A stretch of DNA of 64,000 nucleotides. Source: Amoebidium appalachense (taxonomy: Eukaryota; Ichthyosporea). The notes below the pieces were generated by a model. That model was not told the origin of the DNA. It did not search any database and was given only the letters and a program-made list of their open reading frames with translations. How positions within the stretch are numbered: position 1 is the first letter of the stretch; every line of letters begins with the position of its first letter. Below, piece by piece: positions 11,295 to 40,357 of this stretch. The stretch is from the NCBI GenBank assembly GCA_963693365.1, contig CAVNZM010000007.1:2914001-2978000 (forward strand), in the 5' to 3' direction. The position numbers and the translations under genes are program-made.

Positions 11295-11322
11295 CTGGAT
11301 AGTTTTTTTTTTTTTCTTTGCT

Positions 11323-11372
<50 letters not shown>

Positions 11373-11480
11373 GTCAGAAGGTGGCTTCGTTTGGAGTTGA
11401 GGAGAGCGGGGAGATATGTTGAGGAGGAGGAATTTATTCAGGAAAGAATGTCGGGGGTGTTGGGAAACGGGGTGACGGGG

Positions 11481-11512
<32 letters not shown>

Positions 11513-12387
11513 GCTGGCTTGGAGAAGAAGAGGGGGGGGGGGGGGGGGGGTAAAATTGAAGGTTAAACTTTGGTGCCCGTCTACAAGCAGCGATGCTCAT
11601 GGGCCGAAAGAAATAAAAATACGGGAAAACTAAGAAACCTGTACATATTTACCCAAGTCTTTTTGCCGAGCCATAACGGCTTAGCCTTTCTGCCGCAAAG
11701 GATCTACAAGTTCCCCTCCGATCCCACTCTGGCTTTGTTTTTCATTTATTTACGTTTTTGTTTATTCCCTTTTTTAGGGGGGGGGGGGGGGGGGGGGGAG
11801 GTAACCCTCGTGAACGCAGCCGTCAACACATGTCGCATCCCGTTCTTCCTTTTGTGTCTTGTACAATTTTTCCTTCTTATTTTTTTTCACAGAACCAATA
11901 GCCATGTAAATGGGCAGAATTATATAGGACTGCTGTCGCGACACTGTATGGTCATGTACTACTTCATGGTTACCGCCAGTATGTTTGAATTGTGGAGAAT
12001 AACTTCCCGGGAACATTCGTTCTCTTTTACTAGTGAAATATGCTTTTTGCAATATGGAGGATTGTCCTCACACATTGCCGCCCCCCCCTCCCCCCCCTCC
12101 CCCCCCCCCCCCCCCGGCCCCCCCGGAGCCTACTTTTATATACACTAGTAGTGTTCACCCGCCACCCACCAACACATGTACAAACGCACATTCCATCATC
12201 CCCTCAAACCACACGCCCACACTACCTTGTGTGTACTCACACCTACCGTGAGGCGCATATCCGCACCGCACGTGCACCCCAAATTTAACATCTGTAAGGG
12301 CCTCGAAAACGCAGGCATATGGTGAGCAATAGGATTTGATGTCGAGTTGCGGAAGGATTCCACAGGTCTCATGATCAATTAATCCAT

Positions 12388-12460
<73 letters not shown>

Positions 12461-12515
12461 TGTGTAATACTATGGCGTGTGTTTCAACTTATGTTATTTA
12501 CTAAAGTTCATTTAT

Positions 12516-12574
<59 letters not shown>

Positions 12575-13685
12575 AAAAAATCAATCTTCATGTATACCAT
12601 AACAACTGGTTGCATGTATGCCACGGTTTTGCAATTGTTGGCTCGAACGAGCCATGATCAATGTCTACGTACATCTGAGAGGGCCCAGTGCATCCATGCA
12701 TCTGAATAAGACATTGGCCCTTTCAATTGGCTCGAACCTTCTATTTGCATTGGTTCAAAGTCGGCCAGGGATGCATATCATCAGCCCCGGCCTTCATAGT
12801 ACAGTATCCGATTCCCCCCTCCGGTTGGGAAGGGGGAGTATGGGGAGGGGGGAGGGTGGGGGGAAGGGGGTGCCACACCCCAAAGAGAACAAAATGAGTA
12901 TGAATGAAGGGGGGAGGCGGGAGGGGGGGGGGGGGGGGGGGGGGGATAATAAGCAGTGGATGGAGTTCGTGTATGTGCGTCCGAGTACCGGTTACCGTAC
13001 GAGAGCCTCACAGGAGGGTTGCTACGAAAAAAGATAACATCACTAGTAAATGCCGTAAACCTCATTATTTTATTGGTTTTCAACTGATTCCTCAATTGCT
13101 ACAGGCTCCTCTATGAAAACTAATTTCTTAGGGAGCTACTTAAAAAGCACATGTATATCGTTCAGTACGGTATCTCGCTAACTCCGACCTGCATACGTGA
13201 TCACCTGAAAGGGGCGCAATGTTTGGACCACTTACACTCCATATATGCATATATGCTCCCCAGGGCTGCCCCCCTCCCCCCCCCCCCCCCCCCCCCCCCC
13301 CGGCTTCTGACGCCAACAATAAGCCACATAAAGGTAACCCAACTTGCGATTAGCCCCACATACTGATATTCTGCCTTTGCAACACCTCACTGAGTCAATG
13401 ATCAACTTAGGAACGATTTTATAAATATATTCTTTTTTGGAGCTCGGGTCATGAGCAAAAACACACGGGAGACACAACCACTTCCGGAATTAATTTTGTC
13501 CCTCTACACCGGTGTTACACTCTCGTGTACCAAAAGCCCCAAAGAAGACGACTTTGCACTGGCCAGAAGAGCGCTGTGCGAAGCGTTGACGGCCGCGTGT
13601 TTGCCTTCCTCTGAATCTGGACCAATCGAATCGCGCGCTTCGGCGTTGGAATGTGCCGCCATGTACCCGTGGGTGTTACCCATAC
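10922..13685. other. Intergenic: G/C homopolymers and (GT)n
   Basis: No supported gene. It contains G runs at about 10973-10999, 11333-11370, 11477-11514, 11532-11550, 11777-11798, 12518-12572 and 12921-12945; C runs near 12081-12122 and 13270-13300; and a (GT)n tract at about 12387-12458. The open frames here are products of these tracts. Confidence 0.6.
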
Positions 13686-13811
13686 GATGAGTTTTTCCTT
13701 TAAGGTTGCCACCGTCGATGTTAAAGACTCCACCTCACGCATTAGTTCTACCTCGCGCTTTGACGGGCCGCGGTCTTCCGATTCGGATGTTGCACTGTTT
13801 TTCCGATTGAC
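13686..13811 (-). CDS. Possible isolated coiled-coil exon
   Basis: On the minus strand a good acceptor (TTTTTGCACCTGCCCTCAG) and a donor (ATC|GTATGG) bracket exactly 42 codons, phase 0 at both ends. The translation starts VNRKNSATSESEDRG and continues REVELMREVESLTSTVA then TLKEKLI, with hydrophobic residues spaced as in a coiled coil. No partner exon was found, so the gene is unknown. It could be a chance frame. Confidence 0.3.
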
Positions 13812-14690
13812 CTGAGGGCAGGTGCAAAAACATAAATCAGCAAACCATGAATTTCGGCCATCAGCAAATTATAATCATGAAAATTACGTCATCATCCCAC
13901 CCCCCGGCCCCACCACCACCACCACCACCATACCACATTTTTTCGTTGGGATTCCTTTCTGCTACTCTCTAAACATTTGATTGGCTGTTGGCGCCAAGGC
14001 TGCTTATTACTGTATTTGACGTGCAGAACCTACTATAGACGGGCTTTAATGGCACAAGAAACCCTCTCTCAAAGACAAGAGAGGGCCCCATGTCGTTGAA
14101 TTAAGTCACATGGCTCGATTTTGATTGGTGGATGGACTCAGACAGTTAGTCTAAGAGGGAAGCGATGGGGGGGGATCAGAATGTATAATTAGGCATTCTG
14201 CCCGAGAAAAAGATTCTGCGCAAAAGAGAGGAACAGGATTCAATAGGGAGGTGACCAGAAAAGGGGATCGGAGCAGAAGGGGGCATTGAGAGGGAGCGGG
14301 AAGGCGAGAGGACAGGGTGGGGGAGGGGTTTCAATGTGTGTGTGTGTGTGTGGCCGATGGAAGGGGTTGTGGGAAAGGGGGGGGGGGGGGGGGGGGAGGG
14401 GGGTCCTGGAGGGGGGGAACTGGCAAAAGCTCAGTAGGGATCACTTGAGAGGGAGGGGTAGGGAAATGTGGGGGCCTCAGAAAGAGGTGGGCGGGTGGTG
14501 GTGGTGATGGTAGGTCAAAAATGCGTGTGTGTGTGTGTGCTTGTGTGCTCATGTGTGTGTGTGTGTGCTTGTGTGTACATGTGTGTGTGTGTTGGTGGGG
14601 GGGGGGGGGGGGAGAGAGGGTTGAAAACGTATTATGGCCTATCACCATCGACCCCGCTTCCTCTACTGTTGTTCTTGCTCGGCCTATCCC
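13812..14690. other. Intergenic or 3' flank of the receptor gene
   Basis: Contains a (CAC)n block near 13912-13929, unique sequence to about 14280, then G-rich and (GT)n tracts to about 14620. No gene seen. Confidence 0.5.
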
Positions 14691-15059
14691 TACCGCTCTT
14701 TCCCGTTTGCGATGCTGACGCCTCCTGCGAACTCGTGAACAGATGAAATTCACGACGGACGCCAGGCATGGTCCAAAGAGCAAACTATTGGTCGATACGA
14801 CGGCTATAAATAGGCACACGCGCCCAGAGCGGCGTATAGGTCCCCGACCGCGGATTCGCCTTTTGAGCCAGAAAGACGCATGCTGTATACTACGGTGAAG
14901 AGGCCCAAAATGACGAGAGGGTGGTGAGAAGATAAACGACACCGAATAGGATGGAGCTTTCACGGAACTGGCAGGGAACCCTGGTGGACGGAGAGAGAGA
15001 ATGAGTGTATGTGGGTGGGGGTTGGGGTGGTGGGGGGGCAGGAGGGGGGAGAGAGGAGG

Positions 15060-15260
15060 GGGGGGGGGGGGAGGAAAGAGTAAGGGAGCAGGGGGGGAGG
15101 GGAGGGGGGAAGGGAGGGAAAGGAATGGGGAAAGGGGGGGGGGGGGGGGGGGGGAGAGGGCAAAGGGATGTGGGAAGGTGGGGGGTGGGGGGAATGGGGA
15201 GGATGGGGTGGGAAGGGGGAAGGGGGGGGGGGGGGGGGGGGGGGGGGGGGATCGGAATGG
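15060..15260. repeat. G-rich tracts in the receptor intron
   Basis: Plus-strand runs of G broken by A or T. On the receptor's sense strand this is C-rich, lying between the TM4 exon and the TM5 exon. Confidence 0.8.
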
Positions 15261-15707
15261 GGAGAAGACGGAGAGGGGTTGAGTTGGACCGGAGGAGCCG
15301 GGAGGAGGACAAGGGTGGGGAGGGATGGTGGGGGTAAGAGGTTAGGGGCCCGGGGTAGGAGGTGGTTAGATGTGCATTGTCGTGGTTTTTTTTTTACTGC
15401 GAAAGGAGGGGTTTCTAAATAAGCATCAAACATCTGGTGTCTGATTATTATCAATATTAAACCGGAAAAGAGCCTTGTCGGATGACTCAGTGATGTGTGG
15501 ATAGGTACGAAAGGAATCACAAAGTAACATGGAGACACAAATGCATGTGAAAAGGAAACCAACAAAGGGGAAGCACGGGCGTGGTTGGGAGGGAACAGGG
15601 GACGGGGGAGACGGCAGGGAGGAAAGTGACATGGACACAGATGTGTAGGGCCAGAGGCGGGAAGGGGGAGGGGGAGGGGGAGGGAGGGGGAGGGATGCGG
15701 GAAGAGA

Positions 15708-15713
<6 letters not shown>

Positions 15714-15804
<91 letters not shown>

Positions 15805-15860
15805 TGTGGTGGGGGGGGGGGGGGGGGGGGGGGGGGGGAGAAGGGGGGGGGGGGGGGGGT
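15714..15860. repeat. (GT)n plus poly(G) beside the TM3 exon
   Basis: About 43 GT units followed by two G runs, immediately past the donor of receptor exon 16062-15877. On the sense strand it reads C runs then (CA)n. Confidence 0.9.
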
Positions 15861-16085
15861 CGATTGCTCCACACACCTGTAAGTTTTGGCCAAGAGTGAA
15901 GAAAACATGGCGCAGAATCCAAGACTGAGCATCCACATTCCGGCCTGGATACGCATGTTGCTGGGTGTGCCCATAAATATTAACGGGCCAATCATAATTA
16001 GAATGGACCCCAGTAGAAGCAGCAGGCAGAACACTGGGCTGGAACCACGGATGGCTTTGTGCCTGTTGTGTGTGTGTGAAGGTGT

Positions 16086-17390
<1,305 letters not shown>

Positions 17391-18339
17391 GAGTGTTTTT
17401 CAGCATACTTTCTCTTAACCACGATCGCAACCGCAATCATCAATGAAACAATAATCGCCGTAGCAGACAGACCAATCACAGCCCGTGCCTGCTGGGTCGA
17501 CGTTCCCACAAACTGACATTTCATATCGACCTCTTTTCCCATATTTGGAAGGTAGTTGTTGCACGGGCGGTGATCATTTGGGTATTGTGTCATGCGGAAC
17601 ATGGGGAGGGACTCGCGCCATTGATAAACGATACGGGCCTTGGCTGTGGCGGGATCGCACTCGGAGATCGTAATCTGATTGGATGAAAAAAGAGATTAGG
17701 GGCGATCGGTGCAAGATATGGTGTGCCATCTGATATTTTGCACGAATTGGGATGCATATGGATTCATCGAAATTTCGGTCCAGAGAAATCCCCCCGTCCT
17801 CCCCCCCCCTTCCCTTCCCTCCCTCCCCTCCCCCCCGCCCCTCTCTCCCACAACCACACACACACCCCAGTGCCATATTCCTACTTTTTTTACTGGTTTA
17901 TAACATTATATATGTACTCCGAAGTTGGATAAAAGTATCAGAGTTTAGTCAACCACTATGCTGCATACCATCGAGACACTGGATATATATGCAGGTCAAA
18001 CTAAGGCGGTACATACCTTCTTGTAGTGTTCCGGCCTACATTCCGGAACGAAATCCCGATTAACCACATCGCACGCATCATATGCGGCATCCTCAGTCGA
18101 TCTATTTTTAAACAACATTTCGGCAAGCATGGTTCTAACCGGTTTAAATTCGTTCATGTTGGTGTAGGCCCTTTGGGGCACTTTGATTGGATTAGCCATG
18201 GGAACGGAGTATTTGATATACTCCTTGTGCGCACAGTCGAAGCCAATGTTCTTTTCGTCGAATGTGTGGTACAGGGAAAATCCGGACGCTTGTGACTGGA
18301 GGGGCTGTGTGGGAGAGTTGGTGAGTGTGTGTGTTTTTT

Positions 18340-18422
18340 TTGGGGGGGGGGGCCTTCTTTTCTTCTTTTTTGGGTTTGGGATGGTGTTTATTTATTATGG
18401 AAGCTTGGAGGGAAGGGGAAGG

Positions 18423-18456
<34 letters not shown>

Positions 18457-18477
18457 TGGGGGGATAGGGGATGTGTG

Positions 18478-18535
<58 letters not shown>

Positions 18536-18558
18536 CGCGTGTGCGTGTGTGCATGTAT

Positions 18559-18631
<73 letters not shown>

Positions 18632-18874
18632 ATGTGTGTTGGGGGGGGAAGGGATGGGGGGGACCGATAGATACAGGACTGAGCAGATATTGCATGGAGA
18701 GCATGACTTTCTAGGCTATTGGAGACGGGGAGGGGTAGGTGGAGGAGGGGGGGGGGAGGGGGGGGGGGGGGGGGGGGGAGAAGGGAGTCGATGAGGGCAT
18801 GACAGGGAAATGAGGGGTCAAGGGATGGAAAACATCTGTGTCCGAACAGAGGCAAAGCTTTGGGGAATTGAGTG

Positions 18875-18925
<51 letters not shown>
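18340..18925. repeat. Poly(G) and (GT)n/(GC)n block in the receptor intron
   Basis: G runs 18341-18350, 18423-18456, 18747-18778 and 18878-18922; (GT)n about 18475-18635 interrupted by a CG stretch at 18527-18540. It separates receptor exons 18295-18017 and 19066-18934. Confidence 0.9.
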
Positions 18926-19682
18926 ATATGTACTGGCTTTCCGAGCCAGAATCCGAGGGTGGATGCATAGTCTGCATTGTCTCTTGCGCTGGCCACCAAC
19001 TTAAGTATATTCCACGTAATTTCAGAGTCACGGGGTCCATTATTCACCATTCCAAGCCCCAGGCCACTGTAATATATACATCATTCCAGGGAGAGGGGGA
19101 AAACTAACGACGGGGGGTTTATCAGATAGGCTGCGAAATTCGTCTGTGATCTTGGAGGCGTCGGATATAACGATAAACCCCTTGAAATCTACCGGAATTT
19201 TCGAGAAGTTGAAATTTCACTCCTGAAAGACAGGGATGTCCGGTGGGTAGCGCGCCTCTGCGGCCGTTTTCGATTTTACGAATTCGTCCCAAAATCCGTA
19301 AGAGGGATTTAAAATTTCGGGGGTCCAAGCGCCATTTCTGATTAATTCGCCGAGGGTTTTAAAGAATTCTTCGACGAAATCTCCTGTCAGGCCACACCGG
19401 AAACACTCCTCCCTGTTCGTGCTGCAGAGTTTTGGATCAATGGGGGGGGGTAGGGGCAAATCCCCCCAACCATCTAGGGTGAATGGTTTAGAAAGCTGCC
19501 AAATAGGCTATAACTGGGGGGTTTACACACTTTTTATTGCGTGGACATTGCCGGAGGCCCAGCCACATTCGACGGCCTACTGCGTTTTCCAGCACAGCCA
19601 ATCAGATGCAGCCAGTGACATATGTACATGCTAGGCAACAATGAGCGCCATCGTAGTATCTGGTGTACACCCCTATTACATA

Positions 19683-20141
19683 TTATGGGTAAGCAGATGC
19701 TAGCATCGGTAGCTCCGAAAGAAAGTTAAGGCACCGGATCACAATATCATACTGTGCAGCATTAATAAGGTGATCTAGGATAGTCATCTTAAAACGGATA
19801 TATTGAGGAAGAGAGGAAGAAAAGAGAATAAAACCGCCAATAACCTCCGGTTCTAATACATTAGCTAACAGGTTGCATTTATTGATAGATATGCAGCCGC
19901 GAGTAAACCGCCCCCCACACATATTACACATACGAGCAGGAGACACCAGAAACCGATTACACCGCCAAGCCATAATCATCTTTGCGTTTTTACACCACAC
20001 CACATTACGGATAAACGAATCTATGTATGAACGAGACTCTCTAACCGTATCCGCCATATAGGCTACTAGTAGTTGGTGTTTTTGCGGTCCTAACACCGGA
20101 AGGGACTCGCTATAACTGTATTGTGATGCGTTGTATGCCAA
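19683..20141 (-). CDS. Hypothetical 152-residue protein with clustered cysteines
   Basis: Single open frame, ATG at 20141-20139, stop at 19683-19685, in a stretch free of simple repeats, where a 459-base open frame is unlikely by chance. A TATATAA element sits at 20322-20328 on the same strand. The translation has a Cys cluster (ARMCNMCGGRFTRGCISINK then C), i.e. C-x2-C-x7-C-x5-C, which could bind zinc, followed by hydrophobic stretches (VIGGFILFSSSLPQYI; IRCLNFLSELPMLAS). I do not recognise the family. It could be an exon of a longer gene; it ends about 190 bases before the receptor's first visible exon on the same strand, so read-through into that gene is possible. Confidence 0.4.
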   Translation of the reverse strand: MAYNASQYSYSESLPVLGPQKHQLLVAYMADTVRESRSYIDSFIRNVVWCKNAKMIMAWRCNRFLVSPARMCNMCGGRFTRGCISINKCNLLANVLEPEVIGGFILFSSSLPQYIRFKMTILDHLINAAQYDIVIRCLNFLSELPMLASAYP

Positions 20142-20321
20142 TCACAAAGGGAATGTCAATAGTCCAATCAAAACGTGGTTCGTACCGAACTGTGTACCAA
20201 TTTCAAGCAATTTTTTCAAAGCACCGCCTGTGGCCCTTGGTGCTTAAAACCATTTGGGGCTTTATTCCCGTGAACCTATGAAAGAGCAACCCGCCCTTGC
20301 AGCATACCACAAATTTGTTTC

Positions 20322-20328
20322 TTATATA
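20322..20328 (-). promoter_or_regulatory. TATA-like element upstream of the 152-residue ORF
   Basis: Minus strand GGGGTATATAAGAAAC, about 180 bases upstream of the ATG at 20141. Confidence 0.3.
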
Positions 20329-20639
20329 CCCCATTACGTGTAGGAAAAAACTACGTATCTTGGCTGGTTTTCGCCCACCAACAGGCGGTATGTATGAGCT
20401 GAAATAAATTTTTGTTGGCCCTCCAAGTTTAGCCATATTGGGTACGTAACGGTTTTATGAGTTTTCCATTGGTTGTTCTTTGAGTATCTTATGATTGGAT
20501 ACAGGGATTGGAATGTTGTTTGAAAAGTTGCGAACAATGCATGCATGTTCCCGTTGGCCAGCACAGTGTACTCTGTACAGCCTTGAAACGTTGATCTCTC
20601 ATCTATAATTCTTCCTAATTCTCAGGCACACTTGCGAAA

Positions 20640-29133
<8,494 letters not shown>

Positions 29134-29161
29134 TAATAGCCAACCCTCCGCCCCCCTCCCC

Positions 29162-29201
<40 letters not shown>

Positions 29202-29432
29202 GCGCTCGGACTATCTTGTGCTCGTATGCCTCTGCCCCTTGTACCCTACTATGATACCCTCTTCCTGGGATATTCTTTTGAATCGTGTTCGCGGTCTCGT
29301 CTTGTATGTATGTGCATTTTTCGTGCTGGCTTGGCAATGTTTTCTACACTTTTATGAAACTCTTGGCTCCGCTTTCGAGAGTTTACGGGGTGGCAATCAG
29401 GCAGTAATACACAATCGAACTTTCTTAGATAC

Positions 29433-29472
<40 letters not shown>

Positions 29473-29493
29473 TTCACCCTCCTTTTCGCCCGT

Positions 29494-29583
<90 letters not shown>

Positions 29584-29997
29584 ACGAAAACGAACACACG
29601 CACACACACGCACTAACACACATTAGCACCCCCTCGCCACCCACTCAACCCCCCCTCCCCAACCCTTTCAACATGCACAGTAGAAAGATTATGCACACGC
29701 AAGCCACGACTAGGTGTCTACAAAGCAAGAACAAACTACCACTTGAACAACGTACGTGTATATGCAAAAGGCGAGTACATCTATGACACACCAGACAGGC
29801 CCACACATACTATAGTTTCCATGAATGGTGGCGTGTTGTTCTCGCCATAAGGGGAATACTATTACATCTAGCATCAGTGATAAATGTTCCACCACTATGT
29901 AAAAACAGCCCATATTATTTTGTATGACACTCAATCTGCAATGTTAAACCCTGTGGGTGATGATATTAAAAATCAGCAGCCTTAAGTATGTGGCCCC

Positions 29998-30030
<33 letters not shown>

Positions 30031-30179
30031 TGATTATTCTTTCGCTGTTCGGCAAATCCCTCTTACACTGCCCTGGCTTCAAGTGGCTTGCAACTGGCCA
30101 GCTATAAATACGCGTCAAATGGAAAGTTGTGTCGAGTATAAGCAACCCCAACAATCAGTTTCATGCTGCCCCGGGGCCC

Positions 30180-30222
<43 letters not shown>

Positions 30223-30347
30223 GACACACACACACACCTGACACACACACACGCCCACCCCCCTCCCTTCCTCCCTTCCTTCTGGATCCCCCCTGGAAAT
30301 TCTGTCTTCCGCTAAGGAACACACATCTAATACACGTACCCTCAGAC
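29134..30347. other. Intergenic between FNTA and the small membrane-protein gene
   Basis: FNTA 3' flank with a T run (29170-29200), C run 29433-29471, (CA)n 29495-29575, unique sequence to 30000, G run 30002-30030, TATAAATA at 30104-30111, C run 30183-30220. No gene seen. Confidence 0.6.
30104..30111 (+). promoter_or_regulatory. TATA box, candidate promoter of the 77-residue gene
   Basis: GGCCAGCTATAAATACGCG; a start site about 30 bases downstream would leave a 5' UTR of about 210 bases before the ATG at 30348. Confidence 0.4.
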
Positions 30348-30926
30348 ATGACGACAAGGTCCGTTGAGGCTGTACTGTCTTCGAATTCTTGGCGCATAGT
30401 CGGTCTGCTTACGCCTGTGTGCGCTCGTGTGTTTACACGTGTGTGTGTGTGTGTGTGTGTGTCTGTGTGGTGTTTGTTTTTACATCATACTGTGTGTGTG
30501 TGTCTGTGAGTGTGCATGTGTCACGCTGTGGGCGTGTGTGTGTGTGTGTGTTTTGTGTAGATATTGTACGCCTTGACAACCATTACAACAGAATTTACTT
30601 ACAATCTCATATATTATGCCGAAGTCCTGGCCTTTCGGTTGGCCCTCTGCAGGCACGATATTCCCAAGCCTAGGTGTCTTTCTTTCTTTTCTTTTGGGTG
30701 GGTGGGTGGGTGGGTGGATGGGTGGGCCTCCCCAGGGGACCGCTGGGGGGGTGGAGGGGAGGGGGGGGGGGGGGGGAGTTGACCAATCATTTAGTTTTTT
30801 TTCTTTTTTTTTTCTTTTCCTTGGCGCGGCACACTGTTTTATTTGACCATGTGACGTGTCTTAAGCTTCCATAGCTATGAACACGTTCGAGCGTGGGAGC
30901 ATGGCAGATATGTGCAAGTTTTTTGA
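30348..30926 (+). CDS. Small (77-residue) single-pass membrane protein, three exons
   Basis: Exons 30348-30416, 30561-30673, 30875-30926; phases 0 and 2 fit, total 78 codons with TGA at 30924. Translation begins MTTRSVEAVLSSNSWRIVG, then a hydrophobic stretch (LLTP|ILYALTTITTEFTYNL and IYYAEVLAFRLALC), and ends RHDIPKPSYEHVRAWEHGRY then VQVF. Length, one membrane segment and a polar C-terminus resemble small mitochondrial inner-membrane subunits, but I recognise no family. All boundaries have AG and GT, and the intron tracts (GT-rich after donor 1) are typical of this genome. A real gene is supported by the three-way phase fit only. Confidence 0.5.
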
Positions 30927-31390
30927 TGTTTCTGGTCTTAAATATATTACCATGATATTTAATCGACGTCATCCTGGGCTCGGAAAATACGAAAAAAAGA
31001 AAAAAAGAAAAAAAGGGTTTATGTTGGCCCGGGTTGCCACGTTTCACGGTGTTTTTGGCCACAACACGATACACACGTTCCCAACAGAAAAAGAATGGGG
31101 CGGACCCGAAGAACAATCAACCGGAAAGGCTCTAAAAGGAGATGTTTTCAAAAAAGCCTTGTCACAAAATTGAATGGAGTATGGTAGCTGGCATTTTGAA
31201 ACTTAAGAGAAACTTGAATCATTTTCCCTTTTTTTGCCCCCGGCAAGACTCTTCAACGACTGTCTTTGGAAGGGGAGGATTGTTTTTTTTTTTTAAGCCG
31301 CTCACGCTCCAAGCCTGAGCTTCAAGAAAACGTAATCATAACCCCCCCCCCCCCCCCCTCCCCCCCCCCCCTCCCCCCCCTCCCCCCCCC

Positions 31391-31426
<36 letters not shown>

Positions 31427-31931
31427 TCCCCGGCCCCGAACCCCTTACCACCACTACCACCATCGTTCGTTGTTTGGTGTGTGCACGTGTGTGGGTATGT
31501 AGGCTTTTTTTTTGTCACAAACAGACTTGAGTTTCACGATAAACACGCGGACTAAGCACCTGCTGGGTCGGGAAAAGCTTTCTTTTGTCTAAATAATATG
31601 AACTGACGAACGAAACAATTCGAAAAACAAAAACCCAAACTCGTCTTAACTGGATTCGACACTCTTTTACTGCCGTGTACAAATTACCGGAATCTGCCGC
31701 CGCAAATCTTGTTGGGGACCACACATAAACTTGCAAAGGTGGGGCGGTTTAAATTTAAACCTGCCCTAAAACCGAAGGGTTAATCTTGGTTTTACTTTGC
31801 ACAATCTTTTTGGCAGATAGGGGAGAAATTTTTGAGGACGAGAAAAGATGGATTGAACGGAGTGCTTACGAGTAGGAGCACGGGAAGCTTCCTCGAGGGA
31901 AGAGGGAGAGGGGGTGGGTGGGTGGGTGGGT

Positions 31932-31966
<35 letters not shown>

Positions 31967-32188
31967 ACCATGAGATCTGGGAACGTTTTATAACATTCTG
32001 CTTCAGTATGTGTTTCTAACTTCAGTGGGTTTCAATCAGTTCATCAGGAACGTAGAGTGATCTTTTGAGAATACTTGGCGCACCCCCCCCCGCCCCCCCC
32101 CTCCCCGCGACCCCCCCTCCCCCCCCCCCCGGCCTGTGTTTCAGTCACAACCGCCTCCCTCCCTCTCCTTCTCTCCTTCCCCTTTCCC

Positions 32189-32229
<41 letters not shown>

Positions 32230-32481
32230 TCTCCCGCTCTCTTCCCGCTGCTGCCGCCCACCACGAAATAAAAAAAAACCCGACTCCAGTTTCTAAATCC
32301 CGATCATCCCCTCCTCTCCCCCTCCCCCCCCCCCTCCCCCCCCCCCCCCCCCTCTCCCCCCCCTCCCCCCCCCCCCCCCCGCGCCCCCCCTCCGGGGCCC
32401 CTCCCCCCCCCCCCTCCCCCCCCCCCCCCCCCGGGGTCCCTCCTGGCTCTCACACTTACCCTTTTCCTCCCCTCCCTCTAG
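30927..32481. other. Intergenic or 5' region of the EXD1-like gene
   Basis: C run block 31340-31425, G run 31932-31963 preceded by (GGGT)n, and C-rich 32085-32440. The 30877-31173 frame overlaps the last exon of the 77-residue gene. No other exon recognised. Confidence 0.5.
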
Positions 32482-39479
<6,998 letters not shown>

Positions 39480-39592
39480 GTTTCGTTAAAGAAACCAACG
39501 ATCTACCGTGCCACACAGAGACCGAAGACTCGACCCGGACCTTTAACATGGACCCGGCCATGAAAATCGTCCTCAAAGGGCCCGTTCCTCAG
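39480..39592 (+). CDS. Unassigned internal exon
   Basis: Acceptor ACTTCAACTAG and donor CCTCAG|GTTTGA bracket 2 + 37 codons reading FVKETNDLPCHTETEDSTR then TFNMDPAMKIVLKGPVPQ. It ends in phase 0, compatible with the exon at 40747. The preceding exon must end in phase 1; a cryptic donor in the EXD1-like last exon (GGGAG|GTGCAG near 37735) has that phase, so this may be an alternative C-terminus of that gene. Function unknown. Confidence 0.4.
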
Positions 39593-39597
39593 GTTTG

Positions 39598-39599
<2 letters not shown>

Positions 39600-39639
<40 letters not shown>

Positions 39640-39742
39640 AAAACGAAAAAAAAAAAACAAAAAAAAAATCGATTCCTCTTTGAACAACACTTTTGGTACC
39701 TACACATCTTTTCTTTTCATTCTGTTTCTACCTAATGGCCAA

Positions 39743-39783
<41 letters not shown>

Positions 39784-40216
39784 CCCAAATCCCCAACACA
39801 CACACACACACACACACCTTTAACTCTTTTGGGAATAGAAGTTTGCTCCCAAAAGCGCTCTCTCTCGGTTTCTCGGGTGTTTCCCGGGGTTCTCCTCTCT
39901 GTGTCCCTCCCCTCCCCTCCCTCTCCCCCCTTTCCCCTCTCCCCCCACGCACACACACACCATACTGCGCACCTGAATTAAAACCCAAATTGATCACTGT
40001 GCGCCAACCACACCCGCACCCACCAAAGCTATGAGTGTCAAAGGGGGGAGGGGGGGGGGGGGGGGGAGGGGGGGGAGGGGGGGGGGGGGGAAGGGGGGGG
40101 TGGGAACAAGAAAACCACCCAACCGACTGCAACTACTTAACGTTCTCTCTTGGCAGTGTCTTGCCAATCGTTTTTGATAACCTTATCGTGCCACATCGAC
40201 TAAAACTGAAACAACC

Positions 40217-40247
<31 letters not shown>

Positions 40248-40312
40248 GGCAAAATAAAGGAAAATAAAAAGAAGAATACTACGAAGAAGAGGCGTGTGTT
40301 TGTGCATGTGTG

Positions 40313-40357
<45 letters not shown>

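Noticed and set aside
13451-13690. 79-codon plus-strand ORF with normal composition
   Set aside because: No homology recognised and no splice partners; it overlaps only the 3' edge of a minus-strand coiled-coil exon that has better boundaries.
19217-19219. Selenocysteine recoding at the TGA in the receptor exon
   Set aside because: No reason for Sec at this ectodomain position, and other frame breaks in the same gene favour decay or mis-drawn splicing; no SECIS was seen, although none was searched for rigorously.
30877-31173. 98-codon ORF MNTFERGSMADMCKFF...
   Set aside because: It overlaps out of frame the last exon of the 77-residue gene, runs through poly(A/G) sequence and has no support of its own.
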